A DNA stretch of 64,000 nucleotides from Dokdonia donghaensis DSW-1 (GTDB lineage Bacteria > Bacteroidota > Bacteroidia > Flavobacteriales > Flavobacteriaceae), in NCBI RefSeq assembly GCF_001653755.1, contig NZ_CP015125.1:2985501-3049500 (forward strand), written 5' to 3'. Positions 26,212 to 34,994 of the stretch are shown here, in pieces. The notes under the pieces are model-generated. The model was not told the origin of the DNA. It worked only from the letters and a program-made list of their open reading frames with translations, and did no database searches. Made by a program: the position numbers and the translations under genes. Position 1 is the stretch's first letter. The number at the start of each line of letters is the position of its first letter.

Positions 26212-28089
26212 CTATTCCACTAAAATACTAAACTCAATCTTAGAATTATGGAATACTGAGTGTGTTTGCTTAGTAAAATCTTCTTCCTTTGCTTCAAAGA
26301 TATTATCTACATACGTCTGAGGATTCAAATCTATAAGTGGAAACCAAGTACTCTGTATCTGCACCTGTAACTTGTGTCCCTTTTTAAAAGTGTGAAGCAC
26401 ATCTTGTAACTTAATAAAAACCTCATCTTTTTCTCCGGCTACAAAAGGTTGAGGACGCTCAAAGCTTTTTCTAAAACGACCACGCATCACCTCGCTACGC
26501 ACCATCTGGTGGTAACCAGCCATCTCTACGCCTTCTTCTGTTTCTTCTGTGTTAGGGACATCATCTGGATATACATCTATAATTTTTACAATCCAGTCTG
26601 CAGATGTTCCAGTTGTAGCTACATTAAGCTTTGCCATTATATCACCTACAAGAGTAAGATCATCTTCTAGCACAGGCGTTTCATAAACGAGTACATCCTC
26701 ACGAGCCGCAGCAAATCTTTGATCGTCAGACATATATTTACGTGGTGTAAATACCATCTTTTTACCTTCTGCATATGGTACTGGGTTTGCTGGATCACTT
26801 AAAAACTTTTCTGCATCATACTTTGTAGAAGGACTTCCCGTAAGTGCATTATCTTTCCCTAAAAAGAAAGAAGCTTTCATCGCCTTTTTAGGTGGCCATT
26901 GTTCAAAGGAGTTCCACTCTTTACTTCCTGAGTCAAAAACGTGTGCCTCTGGTAATCCTGTTGCTCCACCTTTATCACCGCCTTTTAAGAAGTGATTAAA
27001 GAATTTTGTTTCAATATCTCTTTGAAAATAGTCTGAAATATTATCGCCAAAATAAACATTACCTACAGCCTGTCTCTTTTTGTTACGTGCCCAGTCTCCG
27101 TGACTCCAAGGTCCAAAAACAACTGTATTGTAATTATTACTGCGTTTCTCGATGTTTTTGTAAGTCTCCCAAGGTCCGTATAAATCTTCGGCATCATAAA
27201 GTCCTCCCACAACCATTACGGCTGGCTCTATATTTTCTAGGTGCTGTATAAGCCCTCTAGATTGCCAGAACTCATCATAGTTAGGGTGCTCTTTTAATTG
27301 CGTCCAGAATTCATTAGTCTCATCATAGTATTTATCTAAGTTTGATAAAGGACCTGTTTTTAAGAAAAAGTCAAACTGGTCATCACTATCTAAATCTGGA
27401 AAATCATACCAAGACTCTGTAGTAGGCCCCTCTTTTTGATAACCAAAAACCGCCGTAGCTCTCCAGTAACTTAACAAGTAAGCTCCGTTATGGTGAAAAT
27501 CATCAAAAAAGAAATCACCTATACACGCTTGTGGTGAGGCTGCTTTAAGCGCAGGGTGTCCACTCAAGAGCGAGTAGGTTGCATAAAAACCTGGATAAGA
27601 AATTCCCCAAGTACCTACATTACCATTATTATTTTCTACATTATTAACAAGCCATTCTATAGTATCATAAGTATCACTTGCCTCATCAACCTGAGTACCT
27701 GTTTTATTAGGTATAAAAGCACGCATATTATCATACTTACCCTCACTCATCCAGCGACCACGTACATCTTGATATACGATAATATTACCTTCTTGCATTA
27801 AATAAGCATTAGGCGCTATCGCTGTGCGCATCTTTCCTTCTCCATAAGGTTTAGAGCTATAAGGCGTGCGCTGCATTAAAATAGGATACTTTTTTGAGGT
27901 ATCCTTTGGCGAGTAAATAGTTGTATGAAGATGTACGCCATCTCTCATTTTGATGCGTACTTCTTGTTTATTATAATGCTCAGAAACCTGATATGTAGTG
28001 TCTAAGATTGTTTCTCGTGATTGTGCAGATGACGCTTTCGCGAAAGCAAAAAAGCATACGACACAAAGTAGTTTGAAGATGTTATTCAT
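26212..28089 (-). CDS. exported CocE/NonD (peptidase S15) family hydrolase
   Basis: A 625-residue alpha/beta hydrolase of the X-Pro dipeptidyl-peptidase/cocaine esterase family, exported by a signal peptide (MNNIFKLLCVVCFFAFAKASSAQS). The N-terminal region has the family entry RIKMRDGVHLHTTIYSP and PILMQRTPYSSKPYG. The catalytic Ser is in GTWGISYPGFYATY, a likely Asp in VVGGLYDAEDLYG, and His in FGPWSHGDWAR. The C-terminal third (from about residue 400) is the jelly-roll domain, ending KLQVQIQSTWFPLID. It likely cleaves peptides or acyl esters in the periplasm. An iterated palindrome encodes FAFAKA in the signal peptide. It follows dsbD with no spacing, so it is cotranscribed. Confidence 0.9.
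   Translation of the reverse strand: MNNIFKLLCVVCFFAFAKASSAQSRETILDTTYQVSEHYNKQEVRIKMRDGVHLHTTIYSPKDTSKKYPILMQRTPYSSKPYGEGKMRTAIAPNAYLMQEGNIIVYQDVRGRWMSEGKYDNMRAFIPNKTGTQVDEASDTYDTIEWLVNNVENNNGNVGTWGISYPGFYATYSLLSGHPALKAASPQACIGDFFFDDFHHNGAYLLSYWRATAVFGYQKEGPTTESWYDFPDLDSDDQFDFFLKTGPLSNLDKYYDETNEFWTQLKEHPNYDEFWQSRGLIQHLENIEPAVMVVGGLYDAEDLYGPWETYKNIEKRSNNYNTVVFGPWSHGDWARNKKRQAVGNVYFGDNISDYFQRDIETKFFNHFLKGGDKGGATGLPEAHVFDSGSKEWNSFEQWPPKKAMKASFFLGKDNALTGSPSTKYDAEKFLSDPANPVPYAEGKKMVFTPRKYMSDDQRFAAAREDVLVYETPVLEDDLTLVGDIMAKLNVATTGTSADWIVKIIDVYPDDVPNTEETEEGVEMAGYHQMVRSEVMRGRFRKSFERPQPFVAGEKDEVFIKLQDVLHTFKKGHKLQVQIQSTWFPLIDLNPQTYVDNIFEAKEEDFTKQTHSVFHNSKIEFSILVE
28033..28048. repeat. iterated palindrome copy 8, in a signal peptide coding region
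   Basis: CGCTTTCGCGAAAGCA on the plus strand; on the coding strand it gives F-A-F-A-K-A-S at the end of the signal peptide of the S15-family hydrolase. Confidence 0.88.
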
Positions 28090-30105
28090 TTATTGATTGT
28101 TAAAAGTTATGATGGCTTTTTCTAGCCACTTTTCATATTTTTTTGCATTAGGTGTGTACCCCACAGGTTTATTTAGGAGTGTTTCGTCGTGATCTAGCAT
28201 TACGTAATAAGGCGCCGCAACAATGTTATAACGCTCTATCTGGAAGTTGCTCCACTTATTACCTACGGTTTTAATACGACGACCAGAAGCACTTACGCCT
28301 TGCTCCTCTTTTGGTAACTCCTCTTGTGAGTCTCCATAGAGAGAGATAAGTACAACATCGTTCTTTAGCAAGTTAAGCACCTCAGGCTTAGACCACACCA
28401 GCTCCTCCATACGACGACAATTTACACACGCCTTACCTGTAAAGTCAAGTAAAACAGGTTTATTTTCTTGACGCGCATAGGCCATACCTGCTTCATAATC
28501 TACAAAAGATAAAAGACCGTGAGGCCCTATCTCTGCATTATCTGGAAACTCCTCAGACGATTCAGACAGTGTGTTTTGTCCTCCTATACCATAAGGTGAC
28601 TCGCTATAATTCATAGGTGGCGGGAAGCCGCTTATGAGTTTGAGTGGTGCACCCCAAACACCTGGTATGAGATAAAGAATAAATGCCGTTGTGAGTATAC
28701 CTAGTAGCAAGCGGCCTACCGAGATATGTTTTACTTCTGTATCGTGTGCTAGTTTAATTTTTCCAAATAAGTACAAAGCAAGTCCTATCATTATCGCAAT
28801 TAAGAGTACTAAAAATACTTCTCTAGGCAAGTAGTTACCATCTACTACAAGATCTGCATTTGATAAGAATTTGAGGGCTAGCCCTAGTTCTAAAAATCCT
28901 AGAACTACCTTTACTGTGTTGAGCCATCCACCAGATTTTGGCAAACTATTTAACCACCCTGGAAACATTGCAAATAGTGCAAATGGTAAGGCAATCGCAC
29001 TAGAGAAACCTAGCATACTTATGATAGGTGTGATACCGCCTTCTGTTATAGACTGCACTAAAGCGACACCTACTATAGGTCCCGTACAGCTAAAAGAAAC
29101 AATAGCAAGGGCAAGTGCCATAAAAAAGATGCCTAGGTATCCACCTCTATCTGCTTTACGATCTATTTTATTTGCCCATTTTTGAGGTAGCATAATCTCA
29201 AATGCTCCAAAAAATGAAATAGCAAACACTACAAGTAATACAAAGAATACTAAATTAAAAGTAACACTCGTAGATACCTCAACAATTGCAGTCGCACCAA
29301 AGATTGCCGTAACCGTAAGACCTATGACCACATATATAATAATGATAGAGATACCGTAAATAATCGCATTACGTATACCAGCTGCTCTAGACTTACTTTG
29401 TTTTGTAAAGTAACTCACCGTCATAGGGATCATAGGGAATACACAAGGTGTAAATAATGCTGCGAGACCTCCTAAAAATGATAAGAAAAAGACGGTCCAC
29501 AGCCCTTTGTTGCTTGTGCTTTCATCTTCTTCATAATCATCATCGCTATCGCCTTTATCCTTTTGGGCTGGGCTAGCACCATATTTTTCAAACTCATTAT
29601 AATCTGTAAAGACTTTTGCCTTTCCAGTTTTTAAGTTGTGAGCAATGTAAAAGTCTTGAGGAATACACACCTCTTTACATACTTGATAGTTTATAACCGA
29701 CTTGACAATGGTTATACTCTTATCTGTAAGTGTAATAGGCATAGAGAGCACAGGGTTCTGCCCTACATACTTTATGACATCTTCTTCAAAAATCTCATCA
29801 AAGGCTGTCTTTGTCTCACTCTCTTGTGCAAACTTCTCGCGGGAAACTCCTGCATCCTTTTGTAAAAACTCAAAATTAAACGGAATACCAGCTGGCGATT
29901 TTTGAGCATAAATATACCATCCCTCTTCTATAGTGGCCTCGTAGTTTAAAATATATTCTGTGTCAGATTTTTTCTCTACGCTACCTGCCCATTGAACTGG
30001 ATCCACGGTAACTTCAGAAATGCCAAAACTAAAATCTTGTGCACTTACAGCAGTCGCCATAAGTACTATAAGCGAACTTAATATTATGAATGCTTTACGC
30101 GTCAT
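28090..30105 (-). CDS. dsbD: thiol:disulfide interchange protein DsbD-like
   Basis: A 671-residue inner-membrane electron carrier that passes reducing power from cytosolic thioredoxin to periplasmic thiols. A signal peptide is followed by the periplasmic alpha domain (to about residue 175, with paired cysteines in YQVCKEVCIPQ). The eight-helix membrane domain has the redox cysteines in LFTPCVFPMIPMTVSYF and VSFSCTGPIVGVAL. The C-terminal thioredoxin-like domain has DFTGKACVNCRRME (active site CVNC). All three disulfide pairs are present. Its start overlaps the end of tilS by ATGA (30102-30105), so tilS-dsbD-hydrolase form one operon. Its partners in this organism (cytochrome maturation, DsbC-like or TlpA proteins) are not adjacent. 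Confidence 0.93.
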   Translation of the reverse strand: MTRKAFIILSSLIVLMATAVSAQDFSFGISEVTVDPVQWAGSVEKKSDTEYILNYEATIEEGWYIYAQKSPAGIPFNFEFLQKDAGVSREKFAQESETKTAFDEIFEEDVIKYVGQNPVLSMPITLTDKSITIVKSVINYQVCKEVCIPQDFYIAHNLKTGKAKVFTDYNEFEKYGASPAQKDKGDSDDDYEEDESTSNKGLWTVFFLSFLGGLAALFTPCVFPMIPMTVSYFTKQSKSRAAGIRNAIIYGISIIIIYVVIGLTVTAIFGATAIVEVSTSVTFNLVFFVLLVVFAISFFGAFEIMLPQKWANKIDRKADRGGYLGIFFMALALAIVSFSCTGPIVGVALVQSITEGGITPIISMLGFSSAIALPFALFAMFPGWLNSLPKSGGWLNTVKVVLGFLELGLALKFLSNADLVVDGNYLPREVFLVLLIAIMIGLALYLFGKIKLAHDTEVKHISVGRLLLGILTTAFILYLIPGVWGAPLKLISGFPPPMNYSESPYGIGGQNTLSESSEEFPDNAEIGPHGLLSFVDYEAGMAYARQENKPVLLDFTGKACVNCRRMEELVWSKPEVLNLLKNDVVLISLYGDSQEELPKEEQGVSASGRRIKTVGNKWSNFQIERYNIVAAPYYVMLDHDETLLNKPVGYTPNAKKYEKWLEKAIITFNNQ

Positions 30106-31409
30106 ATAGTTGTAAATTTTATCATTTTTTGTGTGTCGTTTACTACCTTAAAACGGTCATCTGCTCTGTGACCTATTACCCACACAATATCTTTATCATT
30201 ACAAAGCAGCCACACGTGCTCCTTTGCTATCAAAGATACCTTTTCATCTTTTAAATACTTACTCAACTTCTTTTTTCCTTTCATCCCAAAAGGATAGAAA
30301 AAATCACCTTCTTCCCACTTCCTTATCGTGAGCGGAAATGCCAACTTTGTCGCATCTACCACTATCTCCTTTCTTGAGGTGCTGTCAAAAATCTCGCTCG
30401 TGTCAAGCCTTAATGTACCAAAGTCACCTACTATCTTACTCACACCAGATTCCCAGGTATAAGTTGTAGGTTGTGCAACGGCATTTTCTGTAAGTAATAG
30501 CACGTCTCTATCTTTTACTAAACGATGCGTTTCAGAAAATATTTGCTTACCAGATTGTGCATCAAGCAGCTCATAAACATCACTCCACGCTGTAAAATTA
30601 TAAGAGTGTAATAACTGGTATAAAACCGCCTGTGGCTCCTCGTGTTTCTTTAGCGCTGATACATTTATTACTTGTAGCCCATCTCGTGTTGTCACATACG
30701 CTTTCCTTAAAGACGCTGTGTAGATTGCTAGTAGCTTATCTGTTTGACGTAAATGTTGCTGCGTGGTCTGTAAACCCTGCAAAGTAGCTGGTTGCGCTGC
30801 CACCATACTCGGTATGGCGTGATGCCTCAAGTGGTTGCGCACGTAGTTATCTGTTGCATTACTACTATCCTCACGCCACGCTAGTTTTTCTTGTAATGCA
30901 TATTCTTTTATACGCTTTCGCGAAAAAGGCAACAGTGGTCTCACAACCGGTCCGTTTATTTCTGGGATGCCAGTAAGACCTTTAACACCCGTACCGCGAC
31001 CTAAGTTTATGAGAAACGTTTCTAACTCATCATTGAGATGATGAGCTGTTAAGATATAATCCAAACCTTCGGCAGCCGAAAGTTCTTTAAACCACTGATA
31101 ACGCAGCTCTCTTGCGGCGATCTGGGTTGATGTTTTTTCAATTTTCGCGTAAGCGGAAGTATCAAAACTCTTTATGTAAATAGGAATGTTATGAAGCTTG
31201 CAGTAGCTTTCCACAAAAGCTTGATCACCATCACTCTCTACTCCTCTTAAATTAAAATTGCAGTGTGCTACACGTATCGTAAGGCCTGCCTGACGACAGA
31301 GCAATAATAGGAGCATACTATCAAGCCCACCACTTACTGTGACGAGTATCTTACTATCAAGAAGAAATGGTAAATCTTGTGCGATATGGTGCTTAAAATC
31401 CTCAAGCAT
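30102..31409 (-). CDS. tilS: tRNA(Ile)-lysidine synthetase
   Basis: A 435-residue PP-loop ATPase that modifies C34 of the CAU-anticodon tRNA(Ile) to lysidine, making it read AUA; it is essential. The PP-loop signature is ILVTVSGGLDSMLLLLL, followed by HCNFNLRG, TAHHLNDELETFLINLGRGTGVKGLTGI (shortened here to the motif core) and the C-terminal TilS substrate-binding domain (FYPFGMKGKKKLSKYLKD). The length is usual for Bacteroidota. One palindrome (30913-30928) is in the coding region, encoding PFSRKR. It overlaps dsbD by four bases. Confidence 0.94.
   Translation of the reverse strand: MLEDFKHHIAQDLPFLLDSKILVTVSGGLDSMLLLLLCRQAGLTIRVAHCNFNLRGVESDGDQAFVESYCKLHNIPIYIKSFDTSAYAKIEKTSTQIAARELRYQWFKELSAAEGLDYILTAHHLNDELETFLINLGRGTGVKGLTGIPEINGPVVRPLLPFSRKRIKEYALQEKLAWREDSSNATDNYVRNHLRHHAIPSMVAAQPATLQGLQTTQQHLRQTDKLLAIYTASLRKAYVTTRDGLQVINVSALKKHEEPQAVLYQLLHSYNFTAWSDVYELLDAQSGKQIFSETHRLVKDRDVLLLTENAVAQPTTYTWESGVSKIVGDFGTLRLDTSEIFDSTSRKEIVVDATKLAFPLTIRKWEEGDFFYPFGMKGKKKLSKYLKDEKVSLIAKEHVWLLCNDKDIVWVIGHRADDRFKVVNDTQKMIKFTTI
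30913..30928. repeat. iterated palindrome copy 9 (right arm degenerate), in tilS
   Basis: CGCTTTCGCGAAAAAG; the core is intact, and the minus strand reads F-S-R-K-R. Confidence 0.8.
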
Positions 31410-31418
31410 CCTTACACA

Positions 31419-31601
31419 TTATACACGACCCTTAAGGGCATTAAAAACCCAAGCAATGGCAAAAAATCCAACACCTACAGAGGCAAAACCCCATCCGGCA
31501 ACATCGGTATATTTAAAAACGCCAAGACCGATAAGTCCTAAACCTACTAAAATCATTATAAAAGTGGCCCACGCCAAAACGGTATTTTTATTCATACCCA
31601 T
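31419..31601 (-). CDS. small CAL67264-family membrane protein
   Basis: A 60-residue protein with two transmembrane segments (about residues 8-28 and 36-54, AWATFIMILVGLGLIGLGVF and GWGFASVGVGFFAIAWVF), separated by KYTDVAG and ending NALKGRV. It matches my memory of the CAL67264 family, a conserved small inner-membrane protein of Flavobacteriaceae with no known function. It lies 9 bases upstream of tilS and is probably the first gene of the tilS-dsbD operon. The second Met (codon 3) is an alternative start. Confidence 0.8.
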   Translation of the reverse strand: MGMNKNTVLAWATFIMILVGLGLIGLGVFKYTDVAGWGFASVGVGFFAIAWVFNALKGRV

Positions 31602-31762
31602 AGTTTTATTTTTAGGGAAAATCTTATGTAATAAGACAAGCTACAAATATCGGTTATTTATTGGAATTTGGGTAGTCGGTAATTTTTACAATTCTCATTT
31701 CAAGCTTGTGCTACAATACTTACCTTTATAGACAGAAAAACATTCAAGCACACACACATTTT

Positions 31763-33391
31763 ATGGATTTAAAATTCAATAAAAACGAAGATCATAATAA
31801 GCTACTCTTATCAGAGATGAGAAACCGCCTTGCCGAAGTAAAACTAGGTGGTGGGCAAAAACGTATAGATAAACATAAAGCTAAGGGTAAAATGACTGCC
31901 CGAGAGCGCATAGATTACCTCGTAGACAACCCAAAAAAGTGTATTGAGATTGCCGCATTTGCTGGAGAAGGAATGTATGAAGAACACGGCGGATGCCCTT
32001 CTGGTGGTGTGGTTGTAAAAATAGGATACGTATCTGGCAAGCAATGTCTCATCGTTGCAAATGATGCTACTGTTAAGGCCGGAGCCTGGTTCCCCATCAC
32101 AGGAAAGAAAAATCTAAGAGCACAAGAAATTGCTATGGAAAATAAGCTACCTATTATCTACCTAGTAGATAGTGCGGGTGTTTATCTCCCTATGCAAGAT
32201 GAGATTTTTCCAGATAAGGAGCATTTTGGACGCATCTTCCGTAATAATGCGGTGATGAGTAGTATGGGTATCACACAGATTTCTGCTGTAATGGGAAGTT
32301 GTGTTGCCGGTGGTGCATACTTACCTATTATGAGTGATGAAGCGCTTATAGTAGATAAAACGGGAAGTATTTTCCTTGCGGGAAGCTACCTTGTAAAAGC
32401 TGCAATAGGTGAATCTATAGATAATGAGACGCTAGGAGGAGCCACTACACACTGTGAGATTTCTGGTGTGACAGATTATAAATCTAAAGATGATAAGGAC
32501 GCTCTTGATACCATTAAAAAATTGATGGGGAAAATAGGCGATTATACAAAAGCAGGTTACAACCGTATTGAACCTGCAAAGCCTGCAAAGGACCCAGAAG
32601 AACTTTTTGGTATCCTGCCTGCCTCTCGTGCAGATCAATATGATATGCGAGACATTATAGACAGACTGGTAGACAACTCTGAGTTTGATGAGTACAAGGA
32701 GGGCTACGGGCAATCTATACTTACGGGTTATGCTCGCATTAATGGCTGGGCCGTGGGAATCGTAGCAAACCAGCGCAAGCTTGTAAAAACTAAAAAAGGA
32801 GAAATGCAGTTTGGCGGAGTGATTTATTCTGATAGTGCAGATAAAGCGACGCGCTTTATAGCCAACTGTAACCAGAAAAAGATACCGCTTGTATTTTTAC
32901 AAGATGTTACTGGCTTTATGGTAGGTAGCAAAAGTGAGCACGGAGGTATTATAAAAGACGGAGCAAAAATGGTAAACGCTGTTTCAAACTCGGTGGTGCC
33001 TAAGTTTACTATTGTTATAGGAAACTCTTACGGAGCAGGAAACTATGCAATGTGCGGTAAAGCTTATGACCCGAGACTCATAGTAGCTTGGCCTAGTGCA
33101 GAGCTTGCAGTAATGTCTGGTAATAGTGCTGCAAAAGTGTTACTACAGATAGAAACTGCATCTCTTAAAAAGCAAGGGAAAGAAATCACACCAGAGGTAG
33201 AAAAAGAACTTTTTGACCGTATTAAGTCTCGTTATGATGATCAAGTATCACCATACTATGCAGCTTCAAGAATCTGGACAGATGGTATTATAGACCCTCG
33301 AGACACTCGCAAATGGATCTCAATGGGAATAGAAGCTGCAGACCACGCTCCTATCGAGAAGCCTTTTAATCTTGGGGTGATCCAAGTGTAG
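31763..33391 (+). CDS. acyl-CoA carboxylase beta (carboxyltransferase) subunit
   Basis: A 542-residue carboxyltransferase of the propionyl-/methylcrotonyl-CoA carboxylase type, which moves CO2 from biotin to an acyl-CoA. N-terminal domain: RIDKHKAKGKMTARERIDYL, GEGMYEEHGGCPSGGVVVKIGYVSGK, VDSAGVYLPMQ and SCVAGGAYLPIMSDEALIV. C-terminal domain: LVFLQDVTGFMVGSKSEHGGIIKDGAKM and GNSYGAGNYAMCGKAYDPRL, which form the two oxyanion holes. I start at ATG 31763 (MDLKFNKNEDHNKLLL), not the longer in-frame start at 31706, which adds a non-conserved piece. No biotin carboxylase or biotin carrier gene is next to it. The 3' end overlaps the convergent lipoprotein gene by 26 bases. Confidence 0.92.
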   Translation: MDLKFNKNEDHNKLLLSEMRNRLAEVKLGGGQKRIDKHKAKGKMTARERIDYLVDNPKKCIEIAAFAGEGMYEEHGGCPSGGVVVKIGYVSGKQCLIVANDATVKAGAWFPITGKKNLRAQEIAMENKLPIIYLVDSAGVYLPMQDEIFPDKEHFGRIFRNNAVMSSMGITQISAVMGSCVAGGAYLPIMSDEALIVDKTGSIFLAGSYLVKAAIGESIDNETLGGATTHCEISGVTDYKSKDDKDALDTIKKLMGKIGDYTKAGYNRIEPAKPAKDPEELFGILPASRADQYDMRDIIDRLVDNSEFDEYKEGYGQSILTGYARINGWAVGIVANQRKLVKTKKGEMQFGGVIYSDSADKATRFIANCNQKKIPLVFLQDVTGFMVGSKSEHGGIIKDGAKMVNAVSNSVVPKFTIVIGNSYGAGNYAMCGKAYDPRLIVAWPSAELAVMSGNSAAKVLLQIETASLKKQGKEITPEVEKELFDRIKSRYDDQVSPYYAASRIWTDGIIDPRDTRKWISMGIEAADHAPIEKPFNLGVIQV

Positions 33392-34976
33392 ATTTTTGAT
33401 TATTTATTTTAGTTAAGACCTTTTTTAATAGAATACTATCATTAGTTGAAGGCAGATTATTGTATAAAACTAGTCCCTCGTTATCAATTATCATATAACG
33501 AGGGATTTTTGCATATTTGGGTGGTAAAGTCATTTTGAAAAATGTAGTAATCATACTTTTATGAGGTGGAGCTACGGACCTGAATTGTTCTCTTGGATTC
33601 AAATACGCCTGAAATGATCTTACATCTTTTTCCCATCTATCCTCATCGTGATCTAAGGATATAGAAATTCTATCTAGTTTATCAATATCCTCATTTACTG
33701 AGAGCTTTTCAAATCCTTCTAAACACGGAAGACACTGTTCTCCTGTATAGGATCGCCCCCAAATATTGATGAAATTTGATTTATTTCCTTTATCGAGAAT
33801 CTCTCCAAACGTAAGAGTGTCACCCTCTAAGGATGTCATTTTTTCAGAAAGCACACTTTCAGGTAATTTAATTAATCGATATGCTAAATCTGCTTTAAGC
33901 TCACGAACTACAGCTTTATAATCTTCTCTAGCCTCAGTCTTTTCAATTTGTTGAATTTCTCTCAAAAGTATTTCTTGAGATATTTTATCGTTGCCAAAAC
34001 CTTTGTTATAGTAGTCAGATAAAATCTTAACTCTTGCAAAATTTGCTATTTCCCCTGTGAAATTTTCATTTACAAATTTTAATTCTGCATCTAGATTTTC
34101 TTCATTATAATCCAGATACTCGTGATTTACAAAATACTGCCTTATATAAGAGATTAAGCTCCTTTTAAAATAGTCATTATTAACAAAGTCTGGCCTTTTA
34201 AAGTCTTCCACACTAATGTCGCCATAATAACTACTAAGGTCAACTACACCGTCAATTCGAAACGCTGGTGTCTTCTTTAATGTTTCTGTCAGTCCATTGA
34301 TACTATTATAATTTGGATTTCCTGGTTTACTTTTTTCTCTTGGATTAGATAAGTTGTAGAGATATTCAGATTTTAATTCATTAGAAACATAATTTACAAA
34401 TTCTCTCGAAACATTATGTTCTATCTGATATTCTTCAAAAATCTTTTTACTGTTCGCATATACTTGATCTACCTGATTTTTATAAAGTTCTAAGTCTCCT
34501 TTGTAGCTGAGCTTACTATAATTATTTCTCTGTGGATCTGCTTTTAAATAAAAATTATAATGAGCCGCGTTCTTTCCTAAAAACTCAAATTTCCCGTTGT
34601 TGACTTCTAAATGAATACTGTCGCCAGGAGTTACAAAAACAAGTGTATTATAAAAATCATCTTCACCCCACATCATAAGTTCCATAATCTGGGATTTTTT
34701 AATCTTATATAATTTAGGGAGTGAATCTTTGTGCACTAAATGAATAACATTCTTATTTGGTCTGGCATTATCTAAAGTCGAATAGTCTATTAAATCGAAA
34801 TTTTCAAATCCATTATTTTCATCGGTTTTACCAGACAAGTACATTGGTAGAACTTCATTCTCAATTTCTGGCTCTTTTTGGTTGTCTATTGCAGGAATTT
34901 TTGAAGTTTTAGTATCATTTGCACAACTAACTAAAAGAAACAGATTTATAATTATTAAAGTGAAATTTAGTTTCAT
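33366..34976 (-). CDS. lipoprotein with C-terminal TlpA-like thioredoxin domain
   Basis: A 536-residue protein with a lipoprotein signal (LFLLVSCAND, lipobox Cys about residue 18), so it is anchored in the periplasm-facing membrane. Residues about 50-390 are a mostly charged, helical region with a beta-rich start (a DUF4369-like N-terminal part is possible). Residues from about 390 form a TlpA/ResA-type thioredoxin fold: SNFINIWGRSYTGEQCLPCLEGFEKL with a CLPC redox pair, RISISLDHDEDRW, and the cis-Pro region IPRYMIIDNEGLVLY. It probably reduces or oxidises periplasmic thiols. It overlaps the 3' end of the carboxylase gene by 26 bases and lies upstream of nothing it is obviously linked to. Confidence 0.82.
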   Translation of the reverse strand: MKLNFTLIIINLFLLVSCANDTKTSKIPAIDNQKEPEIENEVLPMYLSGKTDENNGFENFDLIDYSTLDNARPNKNVIHLVHKDSLPKLYKIKKSQIMELMMWGEDDFYNTLVFVTPGDSIHLEVNNGKFEFLGKNAAHYNFYLKADPQRNNYSKLSYKGDLELYKNQVDQVYANSKKIFEEYQIEHNVSREFVNYVSNELKSEYLYNLSNPREKSKPGNPNYNSINGLTETLKKTPAFRIDGVVDLSSYYGDISVEDFKRPDFVNNDYFKRSLISYIRQYFVNHEYLDYNEENLDAELKFVNENFTGEIANFARVKILSDYYNKGFGNDKISQEILLREIQQIEKTEAREDYKAVVRELKADLAYRLIKLPESVLSEKMTSLEGDTLTFGEILDKGNKSNFINIWGRSYTGEQCLPCLEGFEKLSVNEDIDKLDRISISLDHDEDRWEKDVRSFQAYLNPREQFRSVAPPHKSMITTFFKMTLPPKYAKIPRYMIIDNEGLVLYNNLPSTNDSILLKKVLTKINNQKSTLGSPQD

Positions 34977-34994
34977 AATTTGAAGTTTTTTTAA

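Noticed and set aside
31706..31762. 19-codon N-terminal extension of the acyl-CoA carboxylase
   Set aside because: Cys/Tyr/His-rich, not family-like, begins in the presumed promoter; ATG 31763 fits better.
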